Of a stretch of DNA of 64,000 bases, positions 1 to 10,631 are shown in pieces. Position 1 is the stretch's first letter. Every line of letters starts with the position of its first letter. Both the position numbers and the translations under genes were made by a program. Source of the stretch: Pseudovirgaria hyperparasitica (lineage: Eukaryota; Ascomycota; Dothideomycetes; Acrospermales; Acrospermaceae); contig NW_022985558.1 of assembly GCF_010093815.1 (NCBI RefSeq), positions 1,217,459 through 1,281,458 of the forward strand. Reading direction: 5' to 3'. The notes below the pieces were generated by a model, which saw only the letters and a program-made list of their open reading frames with translations, was not told the DNA's origin and searched no databases.

Positions 1-36
1 GCCCATACCATTATACGATAATCTTGCAGGTCACCT

Positions 37-840
37 TTAGCACAACTGATTCGCCAGGCCCCCGGTTGAAATCCATCTCTTCTCCTTCAAGGACTCTTTA
101 CCTTTTCTTCTCTTGGCTACCTGGAGAGGGTGCTCTCTTTCCCATCTTTCGTCTGCCTTATATGCGTCGATTGCAATTTCGAGATCATATTCAGCCTGTT
201 GTAGATACAGAAGAGCGACATCGTATTCGGCGACCTTACAGGCAACCATCCATTTCCGAACTTTGCTCTTTCGTAGTTCCTCTTCTTCGCCATGAATGGG
301 GCGCGGACTCAGGCTCACCCCACCTTTGTAGAATTCACCAGGTATGAGGACAGCTCTTCGGGCTGGTAGTAGATGATCAGTGAAAACGCTGTTCTTCCTC
401 CTCAGAGCCTCAGCTGGGACTCCATATCTGAGCGATAACGACGCTATGGTATCTCTATCGTGGTCTACAAAATGTAACACATCATCTGCAGGACTATCGC
501 CCTTCCAGACCTTCTTTCCAGATACATCCATGACATTCTCCCCTTCCGAATACGGAGGTGGCTGTTCTTCAGAATCATATCTTGGGTTGGGGAGTGATGG
601 TGGCGAGTAGGCAGGTGGATCGCGCAGGCCTTGTGGGAGAATAGATGGACCGGTAGTAACTTGACAGAAAGGACAGTACGATGCGAATCTTGGGTTATCC
701 GTTATGCATCGCACGCAAATGATACGCGTGCAGCACTGTAATCGCCGTTCGAACTGAGCGGGCTTCTCCGTCTTCTCATCATAACTTGGCGGGATAGTTG
801 ACAGCAAGGACGCGCAGGTGCAGCAGACTTCTGGATTCAT
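37..840 (-). CDS. RING-like / LysM / UBA-like protein
   Basis: Single-exon 267-residue protein. The N-terminus has paired cysteines (C6, C7, C9, then C36, C37, C42, C45, C56, C59) in a RING-like or treble-clef spacing. A proline-rich linker follows with PPPY and PPAY motifs that could bind WW domains. Residues about 121-167 form a LysM-like module (DTIASLSLRYGVPAEALRR, ending in a LIPGEF strand). A UBA-like helical segment lies at about 198-230 (VALLYLQQAEYDLEIAIDAY), then a Lys/Arg-rich tail. There is no signal peptide, so this is an intracellular LysM protein rather than a secreted chitin-binding effector. The function is unknown; the combination suggests a ubiquitin-related adaptor, which is inference. 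It is divergent from rps22 across a 550-bp region. The LysM call is fairly firm; the zinc-finger and UBA calls are by eye. Confidence 0.8.
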   Translation of the reverse strand: MNPEVCCTCASLLSTIPPSYDEKTEKPAQFERRLQCCTRIICVRCITDNPRFASYCPFCQVTTGPSILPQGLRDPPAYSPPSLPNPRYDSEEQPPPYSEGENVMDVSGKKVWKGDSPADDVLHFVDHDRDTIASLSLRYGVPAEALRRKNSVFTDHLLPARRAVLIPGEFYKGGVSLSPRPIHGEEEELRKSKVRKWMVACKVAEYDVALLYLQQAEYDLEIAIDAYKADERWEREHPLQVAKRRKGKESLKEKRWISTGGLANQLC

Positions 841-1390
841 GTTGAAAGTCTTGCTGAGGATTTGAGTGGGAGTAAGTACTAGGGGCAGAGTAATATAGGA
901 AGGTAGAGAGCATCTGCACTTCGGACGCCATAAGCCCTGATCATCACTTCGTTTATGTCATTGAAACGATGCGTCGGCTGGTCGGCGTTTGGATGTGGAG
1001 AGTCCGCACCTACCTGGTGATGCCAAGACTTCTGGCCGAAGTGGGCCCACCTCGCTTAAGCGAACACCACCAAATTTGCTTCGCAGCAGTCTCGAAATAT
1101 CTAACCGACAACGATCACAACGACCCTCAACAGTACGTTCATACTCCCCGCCTTCGAGGTATGTTTACCTTCGATTACCGAGTGCCCTTCAGGTAGCCTG
1201 GGAGGGCAATCAACTGTCCAGCAATTCATATTGCATGTCCAGTTGATACGCATCTCCCTATGCGACAAGAGCTGAAGAACCCTTCTCGACTGAAGGGCAC
1301 TCTTTGTGCTCTAGGCTTCTGGAGGCTAACGTAATATCACCAGATACCTCACTCGCAACTCGCCACTGAGAATCTCATCACATCGCCAAA
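841..1390. promoter_or_regulatory. Divergent intergenic region, LysM gene / rps22
   Basis: This gap lies between two start codons facing away from each other and must carry both promoters. I see no credible coding sequence; short frames here lack family resemblance. It contains a nested inverted-repeat structure, listed separately. A pyrimidine-containing stretch just before the rps22 ATG is typical of ribosomal protein genes. Confidence 0.6.
1180..1302. repeat. Nested inverted repeats (long hairpin)
   Basis: Four nested complementary arms can be read directly. The outer arm GAGTGCCCTTCAG at 1180-1192 pairs with CTGAAGGGCACTC at 1290-1302 (13 of 13). Inside, GGGAG at 1200-1204 pairs with CTCCC at 1254-1258. 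ATCAACTG at 1209-1216 pairs with CAGTTGAT at 1240-1247, and GCAAT at 1221-1225 pairs with ATTGC at 1230-1234 around a 4-nt loop. The function is unknown: an RNA hairpin, a cruciform or protein-binding palindrome, or a tiny MITE-like insertion. No target-site duplication is evident. Confidence 0.6.
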
Positions 1391-1980
1391 ATGGTCAAGA
1401 CAAGTGTGCTCAACGATGCGCTCAAATCCATCAACAACGCCGAGAAGGCCGGCAAGCGCCAGGTCCTGATCCGCCCATCCTCCAAGGTCATTGTGAAGAC
1501 TTTGACTGTCATGCAAAAGCACGGTATGGGCACACTTTCTCATCATCCCTTCCCCCTTCCTCAATCGGGCTGATAACTAGGCAACGGTTTCGTTCTCCTA
1601 CGATCTTTGCCCTTTAAGTGCCCGAAAGAATAAACTTTCTGTGATGATCTTACACTCTGTCGTTCATTACTTGCTGCGTTCAGTGTTTAAATTGTCACAA
1701 TATACTGACATCACTTCCAGGATACATTGGTGAATTTGAGGAAATCGACGACCACCGCAACGGCAAGATCGTCGTCCAGCTTCTTGGACGTCTGAACAAG
1801 ACTGGTGTTATCAGCCCCCGCTACAACGTACAGCTAGGTGACCTCGAGAAGTGGGTTGTCAAGCTCCTTCCGTCCCGTCAATTCGGATACATCGTCCTCA
1901 CGACTTCCGCGGGTATCATGGACCACGAGGAGGCCAGGAGAAAGCACGTCGCCGGCAAGATCTTGGCTTTCTTCTACTAG
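1391..1980 (+). CDS. rps22: 40S ribosomal protein S22 (uS8)
   Basis: Two exons, 1391-1523 and 1721-1980, join in phase to give exactly 130 residues, the usual length of yeast and fungal Rps22 (uS8, the S15a of animals). The protein begins [20 protein letters not shown] and ends [14 protein letters not shown], both family hallmarks. The intron (1524-1720) has a GTATGG donor, a CTGAC branch motif at 1705-1709 and a CAG acceptor. uS8 binds the central domain of 18S rRNA in the small subunit. Only 395 bp separate it from the next gene on the same strand. The identification rests on near-complete conservation of the translated sequence, and the exon phases close exactly. Confidence 0.97.
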
Positions 1981-2375
1981 AGTATCTGTCGCTAGGAAAT
2001 GTGAAAATATGCTATGTTGATAGAGCTGGTTGGAGTGACAGAGTGCCGAACGCGTATGAACGGCGTTCTCAAAATCAAAAAGTCTTACACATCCGAGACA
2101 AACCAATTTTGCCGAAGATATCCATGCTCAAAAAGAAGAGCTTCTTTTCTAATCTTACCCATGCAATGTGCCTGTGAACTGCCATAACATATCTGCATGT
2201 CGACTCGTATTCGTTACTAGCTTGTCCCTATAAACAGCCTCGGTTCGGTGTATATGAACCCCTCGTACATGGTACCTCATCGACGTCTGCACCCAAGAGC
2301 TTCAAATGCAAAATCGTTCCGCTCGCCCTCAACACCATCATCCAGCCCTTTGACTTCATTCGCGCTCACGGTACT
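1981..2375. other. Intergenic gap after rps22
   Basis: This is the 3' region of rps22 plus the promoter of the histidine phosphatase gene. Short open frames here show no recognisable protein, and I see no RNA gene or repeat. Confidence 0.5.
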
Positions 2376-3352
2376 ATGTTAGAAAAGATCTATGTCGTTC
2401 GACATGGAGTAAGTCCTCCGTATTCTGGCGCTTTCCGTGTCCGTCAATCTTGTAATCATCTCAGTAATTAATGCTACTGCAGTATCGCTCCAACTGGGTC
2501 GTCAACTCGACTACTGGCGAATACACCTCCAGTGTACGCACACCCACGGGCATTGCCGCCGACCCACCTCTCGCCGGCTACGGCGAGATCCAAGCCCGCG
2601 AGCTTGCCACGCACCTCACCAGCATCCAACCTCCCGTCGACGTGATATTCTCCTCGCCATACTACCGGTGTCTCCAGACGCTCTCGCCCACAGTCACATC
2701 TCTTCGCAAATCAAGGCAACAAGACGTTCGCGTGCGCATCGAGCATGGTCTCGCAGAATTCTTCGGCCGCGCCCACTTCACCCATCCACGACCCGCGGCA
2801 CTCGACGTCTTGAGCACACACTTCGACTTCATCGACCATGGGCACACGAAGTTCATTGAGAGTAGTGTGTATGGCGAGAGCATAGAGGCGCTGCATGCGC
2901 GGCTGGCGTATACCTTGCATAGGCTGATTGAGATGCTCGATGCTGAGCAAGGTGCGCCGCGCACGCTGCTGATTTGTAGCCATGCCGCGAGTATGATTGC
3001 GATGGGGCGGGTGCTGACGGGGCGTATGCCGGAGGATCCGAATGAGGAGGACTTTCGGGTGGGAACTTGTAGCTTGAGTGTTTATGAGCGACGGGCAGGG
3101 CAGGGACAGGAAGGGGTCGAAACGTGGGATGAGAGTCGACCGGAGGCTGTGCCGGAGTTGGACTGGCAGAGAGGTAAAGGAGTCGGTGGAGGGTGGAATT
3201 GTGTTGCAAATGGAGATTGTAGTTTCTTACAAGGGGGCGAGGAGAAGACATGGAGGTTTTCAGGGGACGAGAGTTTTCTGAAGGATCCTAATGCGTATAA
3301 CGAGAAGATGAACCAGGAAAAAGAAAAGGCAACGGGAGCTTCAAGACTATAG
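2376..3352 (+). CDS. Histidine phosphatase superfamily protein, Tfc7-like
   Basis: Two exons, 2376-2408 and 2483-3352, give 300 residues. The first exon is only 11 codons and ends exactly in the catalytic RHG motif (MLEKIYVVRHG); exon 2 continues YRSNWVVN. Further signatures of the branch-2 histidine phosphatase (phosphoglycerate mutase-like) fold are PYYRCLQT, EHGLAEFFG and the distal catalytic histidine in LLICSHAAS. The proximal nucleophile is H10. The form RHGYRSNW with a following TGIAADPPLAGYG stretch resembles fungal homologues of Tfc7, the tau55 subunit of TFIIIC, which keeps a phosphatase-like domain. A free metabolic phosphatase is the alternative. The family call is firm; the TFIIIC link is moderate. 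Confidence 0.9.
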
Positions 3353-3594
3353 AGGCATGCTTTAAAGATAGAACACTCAGGCAATGATACCCAGTATACA
3401 TTTCACGATTGGACTGTATTGCAAATCACGAGGCGCGATGATGAACGTCATGGTATTGGTCGTTATTTATGACCTTAGTAACGTAGACCCGATGCAGGAA
3501 CATGCAAAATAAGGAAGTCGCTTCCGTGCCCTTAAGCCCATGTTCGCCAATGAGTTTTTCTACACCTTAATTCATCCCCTGATCCCAATTTCAT

Positions 3595-4468
3595 CTAACC
3601 CTGGGTGAGAGCCCTTCGGGTACGAACACCGCGCTGGCGGGAGCTAAGATGTGCTTGCTCACGGGCAACGACATTCGGTGCCTTTTGGATAACTTCCTCG
3701 CCCTCCGTAAGGATCAGCTCGATGTGGCAAGGGTTCGACATGTAGGGGTTAATCTATTGACCGTGTTAATCGTGCAACACACCCACGAGTCTGATTGATA
3801 TTCAACATACACGACCGTGTGCACGGTATGTGCGTCTCCTCTGCTTAGGTGCCTGGTTGACCTGGATGTGCTTCACGACGAGATTGCTGGTGTCCAGACC
3901 CTTGGTATCGGCGTTGGCCTCAGCGTTCTTAAGAAGTCCAAGAAGGAACTCGGCAGACTTAACGGGCCAGCGAGCCCTGGAAACACCGAATTGCTTTCCT
4001 GTAGAACCATAACGTCAGCTATCCGTCCTTGTAACATATGCCAAGCCATATCATTCCAAATCCAAGCATTTCTACCCAGAGAAAAGTATTCAGCCGCAAA
4101 ACAGCTTTTCTGCCTTCTTGAAGAGATTCCGTCCTGTAACGTACCCTGAGCACAACGTCCAGTACCGCCGGCATAGCGTCTCATTGGGATAGCCTCCTTC
4201 TGCTCGGTGACGTTGCCCAGGTAGGCGAGGGCGCGCTGAAGCTTCAAGCCATTGATGGCCTGGGCAGTCTCACGAGTGTTCTTGTAGGAGACACGGAGGT
4301 AAGAGCCGCGAGCGCGAGCGCTCTTTGCGTTGTCGATTTCAGTCGCAGCGTAGCGGACCTGCGGTGCAGACTTTTGTTAGCACTCCATTGCATCGCAAAG
4401 ACAGTTCGGTCGATGCATCGAGTGCATGGCGAAGAATCCGAGCTCAAAGATTCGGGGCAACTCACCAT
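3595..4468 (-). CDS. rpl17: 60S ribosomal protein L17 (uL22)
   Basis: Four exons on the minus strand, 4468-4466, 4358-4145, 3998-3811 and 3753-3595, add up to 187 residues, close to yeast Rpl17 (184). The first exon is just the ATG, immediately followed by a GTGAGT donor. Exon 2 opens [20 protein letters not shown]; later exons contain [38 protein letters not shown] and [15 protein letters not shown]. uL22 lines the polypeptide exit tunnel of the large subunit. All splice phases close and each acceptor is CAG or TAG. The gene is divergent from fibrillarin with 346 bp between the start codons, so the two probably share regulatory sequence. Confidence 0.97.
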
Positions 4469-4814
4469 CGTGGCGGCTGTGGGTGATGAGTCCTGTGGTA
4501 ATGTTGTCGTTAGTACGGTCGGTCGCTGAGGTTGAAGTTCGAGATCGAAAATGTGCAGAGGTGGTGTGGCTGTCGTGTGATTGGTTGAGCAAGCGACCGG
4601 CAAAACTACGCCGAAAACGCCGACAAAATAGTTTTTCGAGTGAGAAACTTCAGAGCTTCCGTAGCTCAGTGTGCTCCGTCTACGCCCTCGCACTCAACAC
4701 AATTCAACTAAAAGTCTGCAGACTTGATATACGACACCCTACGCAAAGTTATACTTTGGTTCATCGACTAAGCACGCAATCTTCGAAATCGACACTAGCG
4801 TACACTAGGAAAAA
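4469..4814. promoter_or_regulatory. Shared promoter rpl17 / nop1
   Basis: These 346 bp lie between the start codons of two divergently transcribed ribosome-related genes and must contain both promoters and leaders. No coding sequence is credible here. I could not assign a specific factor site with confidence. Confidence 0.6.
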
Positions 4815-5937
4815 ATGGCATTTACACCAAGAGGCGGAAGAGGAGGTGGTGATCGCGGCGGACGCGGTGGATTTGGAGGCCGTGGAGGAGCCCGAGGAGG
4901 AAGCCGTGGAGGTAATCGAAATTCTACCAATGCGCTCGGAGAGGACGCAATTATGCATGCGCCGAAGCAAGCGTGCCTCATAAGAAGAACTCCGCTAACA
5001 GTTTCACAGGCTTTGGAGGCGACCGTGGCGGCCGAGGTGGTGGCCGTGGAGGCGGCCGTGGAGCTCCAAGAGGAGGTGCTCGCGGTCGCGGTGCCCCTCG
5101 TGGAGGTGGACGAGGTGGTGCTGGTGCCAAAGGTGGCCAGAGAGTCGTGATCGTATGTGCCCTGCATGAAGCTGCGCCATCATTTCACTAATAGCATCGT
5201 AGGAGCCCCATCGTCACGCAGGTGTTTTCGTCGCCCGTGGAAAAGAAGATCTCCTCGTGACTCGCAATCTGACACCTGGCGAATCTGTCTACGGGGAGAA
5301 GCGCATTTCAGTTCCCAGCTCAGAGCTTTCTGGCGTCAATGGCGCCACTGACCCAGATGCTCCTGTGACACAAGTCGAATACCGTGTGTGGAATCCTTTC
5401 CGCAGTAAGCTGGCTGCTGGTATCCTCGGTGGTATCAACGACATTTTTATGCGCCCCGGTTCGAAGGTTCTATACTTGGGTGCCGCCTCTGGTACCTCTG
5501 TATCTCACGTCGCGGATATTGTTGGCCCCGAAGGCACTGTTTTCGCTGTCGAGTTTTCTCACCGCTCAGGCCGTGACCTGATCAACATGGCCACCCATCG
5601 TACTAATGTCATTCCTATCGTTGAGGACGCCCGCCATCCTCTCAAGTACCGCATGCTTGTTTCCATGGTCGACTGCATTTTTGCCGATGTTGCCCAGCCT
5701 GACCAGGCCCGTATCGTCGGTTTGAACGCACATCTATTCTTGAAGGTCGGTGGGGGTGTCATTGTCAGTATCAAGGCAAACTGTATCGATTCCACAGCCG
5801 CTCCGGAGGCTGTTTTCGCGAAGGAGGTCGCGAAGATGAGGGAAGAGAGGATAAAGCCATTGGAGCAGCTCACTCTAGAGCCTTTCGAGAGAGACCACGC
5901 CATGGTCTGCGGTATCTACCAAAGATCTTCCTCGTAA
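4815..5937 (+). CDS. nop1: Fibrillarin, rRNA 2'-O-methyltransferase
   Basis: Three exons, 4815-4911, 5010-5152 and 5203-5937, encode 324 residues, the normal length for Nop1/fibrillarin. The first 75 or so residues form a Gly/Arg-rich GAR domain ([16 protein letters not shown] and similar), which targets the nucleolus and is usually arginine-methylated. The methyltransferase domain follows, with [31 protein letters not shown], the S-adenosylmethionine-binding [14 protein letters not shown], and [16 protein letters not shown]. The protein is the catalytic subunit of box C/D snoRNPs acting on pre-rRNA. Both introns lie in or at the edge of the GAR region. It pairs with divergent rpl17, which fits co-regulation with ribosome synthesis. 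Confidence 0.97.
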
Positions 5938-6146
5938 AAGCGACGTATCTAGTTTCTCTTTTGGGTTTATTATGGCATTTTTTGTTCGGGAATGGTGTAA
6001 AACGGGCCTGGCGTTTACGGTATTGTACATCGGCTCGTGCTATCAAGGTAGTTCGTATGCAGCAGCCCCAATGCACTTTCCTGGTAGCCTGATATACGGG
6101 ACTAATCCTATTCATCACGCTATTCATATCTCGTGCTATAACTACT

Positions 6147-7989
6147 TTAGTACACATACCGAAAGTTCATATTCTCTCGATCCGTCAAATCGCCAAATGC
6201 CGTCCGGTCCGTATCTGTACGCCCGCCGCCCAAACGATCTCTCCTCGCATTCTCCCAGCTCATCATGGCCCTGAATGTTAATACAATAACCACTTCTGCC
6301 AGATGACAGAAGATCATACTCCAAATTCCTAGTTCATACCCTGGCGCCTGATTTGTACGATAGAAGAACGGTCCCGCGATATTTCCAACACAGTATCCAA
6401 GAAACAGGAAGCTATTGGTAACAACCTTCTTCGTGTGTCCAGACGTGTTCGCAATCGTCAAACTGAGTACGAGTACGAAAGATGCATTGTACGAGCCGGT
6501 AAGGTAATAACACATCAGCCGCGCGACGTGATGCTGCTGAGGTATGTATCGCAGCCCAAAAGTCCCAGCAATATTCGGCATAGTGTATAGCAGTATAAAC
6601 CAGCACCGCGTGTTCCAGCCCTTGCGTGTCGCAGTCCAATCGTTCAGATACACACAGCTCAGAATGAACAGCGCAATCAGCACGCCATACGGGACTTGCA
6701 ACAGAGTCGTCACGAGCGTCGAGTATCCAAACCCCTTGATGATCAGCGTGCCAAAGTTTGATATACCGCCATTGGGCGTATTATGAACTGCGCCCAGGAT
6801 GAAGAAGAACCACGTCTTGGGATCGAGTACAGCTTCCCAGATTTGATATGGTTTAAGCGTCTTGTTCTCGATACCAGTCTGATTTGAGCGCAAACGCTCG
6901 ACTGCAACGAGTCGTTGGCGGGGCGTGAGACCCGGAGCCGTAACCGGGGTGTCGGGAAGGAAGATAATCATAACAATGCCCCAGGTAGAACAGAGTGCTA
7001 TCAGACCCGTCAGTCCATTAGAGACTTCAAGCGGTTGGGTGCTGGTCAGTTACGTGTCGCACAGCCTACTCACCTCCAATGATCAGAAACTCGTACTTCC
7101 AGCTTGCCAGCGCTCCCCGGATATGCCCAATCGCATACCCTAGTAGCCCACCAAGTGCGATCCCAAACCCATTCGCCGTGTACCATAGCCCGATCCGCAC
7201 TGGCTGCTCGCGCCGCGTGTACCACATGGATGTGATCAACATGAACGCCGGGTCAGAGCATGCTTCTGCGGCACCGGAAATGGCGCGAAGAGCGGCGAGG
7301 CCGGCGAAGTTCTAGCATGACTTGTCAGTGTGCTTTCAAATGTAGGTAGGAGGGGGACGGGAAGGGAGTACCTTTGCAGCAGCCTGCATCATCAAGAATA
7401 CGCCCCACATGAAGATGTTGGCCCCAAGGTACTTGCCAACTGGTAGGCGTTGCATCAGGAAGTTTGTCGGAAACGCCCATGCTAGAAAACCGAAGTAGAA
7501 GATGCTGCTCAGCCAGTTATATTTGTTCCCGACTAGATTGAGGTCTTCTCTGATGCCGAAGATTGCGGCGTAGGAAAGGGTGGTTTTGTCACTGTTGTGG
7601 TTAGTCAAGTGTCAATGTTTTATAATAAAGGGGTTTGGGATTTCGAGAGTATTGCATAGAACTTACATGTAGAAGAACGCGTAGCAGACAGCAAGGTAGG
7701 GGAGGATCATGAGGTCAATTTTACGAATGAGTGCTTTCTCTTCAGCGGCAGTGTACGGGGTGTGTAGGTCGAGCGGAGACTTGAAAACGGCCATGGCGGT
7801 GTCGCCATCGCCGGTTTTGGAGAGTTTCCACTCTGTACTGGATGAGTCGTTTGTAACATGCTCTTGCTGGATCGTATCTGGGCTGGCTGGCTTGTCTGTG
7901 TTAGATGGCGATGTTTGCGAGGATGATGTTGAGGCATATATCTCTGCATGTTTACTACTGCTGCCGGTGAGTTGCGAGAGGAAGCGCAT
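6147..7989 (-). CDS. MFS transporter, DAL5/TNA1-type anion:cation symporter
   Basis: Four exons, 7989-7667, 7591-7372, 7311-7074 and 6997-6147, give 543 residues in continuous phase. A polar N-terminal tail of about 80 residues precedes the first helix (LMILPYLAVCYAFFYIDKTT). Family marks are DKTTLSYAAIFGI, GNKYNWLSSIFYFGFLAW, SMWYTRREQPVRIGLWY and ALHNTPNGGISNFG-like sequence. These place it in the anion:cation symporter group with allantoate permease Dal5 and nicotinate permease Tna1. It is expected in the plasma membrane importing an organic anion; the substrate cannot be read from sequence. It lies 441 bp downstream of an amidase gene on the same strand, which suggests uptake and hydrolysis of an amide or related nitrogen source. 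That link is inference. Confidence 0.93.
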
Positions 7990-8430
7990 TCTGTTTTGAT
8001 TATTGGAAAGCTTATGTGGGATGCTAACTCTTGCTAGGCATGTACACCAGTCGAGTGATAGTCATGACGTAGAGTTTATAGTCCGTTCAAGAGAAGCATT
8101 AATTTATTTTTATCCTCTTATCTGTTAACCGTCGGTCATCTCGCCGAACGTTCATGCACGGTCGCATTAATTACCCCGCGAATGGAAAGTGTGGAGATGT
8201 TGGGGTAGGGACAAAATACCCATATCCAATAACGATCGTCATCGAGTCATCGCAAAGTCGAACGGAGAACGGTAACATGAAGAAGAATGAGATCTGATTT
8301 GTCCTATAGCGGTAAGCCAAGGCGGGTAAATCATGAATGAGAGGTAGACGGTTAGGTTAAGTCACTACAGTTGTGTAGGGTATCATTTTTGAATCCATTC
8401 AGAGCTAGAACTATGTATTTCATTACCTTC
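7990..8430. other. Intergenic gap, transporter promoter
   Basis: This stretch between the amidase stop and the transporter ATG holds the transporter promoter and leader. I see no coding sequence or RNA gene in it. Confidence 0.5.
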
Positions 8431-10228
8431 TTATAACTTCGTGGGCCTCTTTGCCTTATGGAGAGGCCCATACTTCGTTCGTACTGCATCATCAATGATT
8501 CTCATCGCTTCACACAGCCTCCTTTCCTGTAGATTAGGTGCTACTACCTGCACGCACAACGGTGTACCTATATACACTGATCGATCCGTCTCATTCCCTA
8601 CCATGTTGTCAGCATGCAACTCCAAGATTTCCTAAGAGGAGACTTACAAAGTGCCCTATTTGCCTTGTCCCAGCTTCCAATGGGCTGAGTCGTCGGCAGT
8701 TCTCCCTGCACATCCTCTGGCTCGAAGATCCGAACTGGAATCGTTCCTGCCGGGTAGTCCAACATGTTGAACGTGCTGCAATAACTCGTCGCGTTCCAGC
8801 GGTCGATCTCTGGTGGTGCGTGAGGTGCTACTGGACATAGCAGCACATCGATCTTGGGCTTGCCAGGTTGCTCTCCTGCCCAGACCTGCAACCATGCCCG
8901 CTGCATCGCCTCTCGTGCTCCATGTAGCGCGACCGCTTTGTCTGTGGGAATCGCTGGGTGCCGTTTCATGCGCGACACAAGCCATGGATGAAGAGGCTCT
9001 TTTGTGCGCTCGAGCAGATCAAACATGTGATTGTTTCCACCGACACCCATGAGTCTGTTGGCAAGTGCCTGACACTTAGAAAATAGGGGTGCGACATCGA
9101 GCTCAACGACGTGTATTCCGGACGTGGTGAGAGCAGATGCTGCTTCTCGAAGAGTACGGGTCACCGGCGGGTGAGGTGTGATCAAACCGTCTGTCATGAT
9201 GAGACCGACAGTAATCTTGGGCGATGAGAGAGGAATGAGGCTGGACCATGGCCCAGGAATGACGTCTGAGTCAACGAGCCACGGCTCAAGATCTACGACA
9301 GTGTGCAAGAAGAGCTCGCAATCGCGAAAGGATACAGCAAGAGGCCCAGCGCTAGCAGCCATGCCGACTTTGACATGCCCGTCAAGATTGCCGCTTTCTT
9401 GGCCGTAGTATGGTATACGCTGCCAGCTAGGCTTTACGCCGTATATGCCGTTTACCATAGCTGGAATACGGATGCTTCCTCCAGCATCTGTACCGACTCC
9501 CAAGACACTGCCACGCAAGGCAATGAGTGCACCTTCGCCTCCAGTACTGCCTCCTGCCGTTACTGCTGCATTATGTGGGTTGAGGGTCCGACCGAAGACG
9601 TTATTGAATGAGTCTAAGGCGCCGAGAGTCTGTGGGACGTTAGTCTTGCAGTATAACACAGCACCTGCTTTGAGCAGTATCTCAACCAGAGATGACGGCT
9701 TGGAGGAGGCTTCAAAGCAGAGTGCTGCTATACCAATGGAGGCATCTACGCCTGGAATCTTGAAAGAGTCTTTGAGCGATATGGGAATGCCATGAAGGGC
9801 ACTAAGCGGCGGCTTGCCCTCGTCAAGATGGGCATCAAGAGCTTTCGCTCGCACAAGAGCTTCAGAGAAGAGTATCTCTGTGAGGCAATTCGTCTGTCTA
9901 GGTCAGCCATGTATCTATATAGTTTGTACTGCGGGGACTCTCTTACGAGCTGCTGCGCAATTGCGGCTCTTTTACAGAACGCTCTCGTGACATCCACACA
10001 CTTCAGCCTCCTCTCCTTAATAGCTACACTCAATGCCGTCGCATCATAATTCTCCGTAATATCCAATTCATGGTCTGTCAACAGCCCGCATTCGCGAGGT
10101 ACGTGGAGCACGGAATGCCGGCCGTCGCTCGACTTTGGGATCACGTTATCAGGGAGGCGCCATTGATGTGGGATCTTTGCAGCGCGCTCAGCCCGCTTGC
10201 GCAGACCTATCTTCTCCCACGCTGTCAT
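8431..10228 (-). CDS. Amidase signature family hydrolase (acetamidase-like)
   Basis: Three exons, 10228-9947, 9893-8648 and 8597-8431, encode 564 residues. All elements of the amidase-signature catalytic triad are visible: lysine in GIPISLKDSF, the cis-serine in AGGSTGGEGAL (usually GGSSGG, here S-T), and the nucleophilic serine in GTDAGGSIRIP. The C-terminal exon carries VYIGTPLCVQVVAPNLQERR, typical of fungal acetamidase and fatty-acid-amide-hydrolase relatives. I chose the ATG before TAWEKIGLRKRAE because conservation begins there; an in-frame ATG 46 codons upstream is possible. The enzyme hydrolyses an amide to acid plus ammonia, probably in the cytosol. The substrate is unknown. The neighbouring permease is a plausible partner. 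Confidence 0.93.
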
Positions 10229-10631
10229 ATTGTTGATGAAGATTGAAGCTCGACATGATCCAGTGCTGCTTGCTGGTGATGAATGCGGAGCTATCCTACC
10301 GCACCGAGGTTCGAGGTAGCGAAGAACTACACTGATGCCTGAGGCATCAATGTCTCCATGTACCACTCTGAACAGCTTTCACTTACTGTCGAGTTTAATC
10401 ACGAGTCACAGCGAGATTCGCATAAATAATTGAGTTTCAACAGAGTTGATACCTCGACTCTATCATAATAAATGATATGCTATACCTCCACCTATCCGTT
10501 TTTCATTGATGCATCATATCCTAATACCGAGAGTACACTCATACTCAGTCCAAAAAACCTAACGCCATGCTCATGATGCATACATAGCTACAATGCTGAA
10601 CAATAAATGCAAATCCTCTGCTTTAACCTTC
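10229..10631. other. Intergenic gap, amidase promoter / hsp104 3' end
   Basis: This stretch holds the amidase promoter and the 3' region of hsp104. No further gene is supported. Confidence 0.5.

Noticed and set aside
1641-1710. Box C/D snoRNA in the rps22 intron (GTGATGA ... CTGA)
   Set aside because: The CTGA is part of the CTGAC branch site 12 nt before the acceptor, no terminal stem pairs outside the boxes, and I could match no guide to rRNA.
4426-4983. 185-codon plus-strand open frame over the rpl17/nop1 region
   Set aside because: It crosses the rpl17 first intron and overlaps fibrillarin in another frame; the translation switches to low-complexity Glu/Val where it shadows the GAR repeats.
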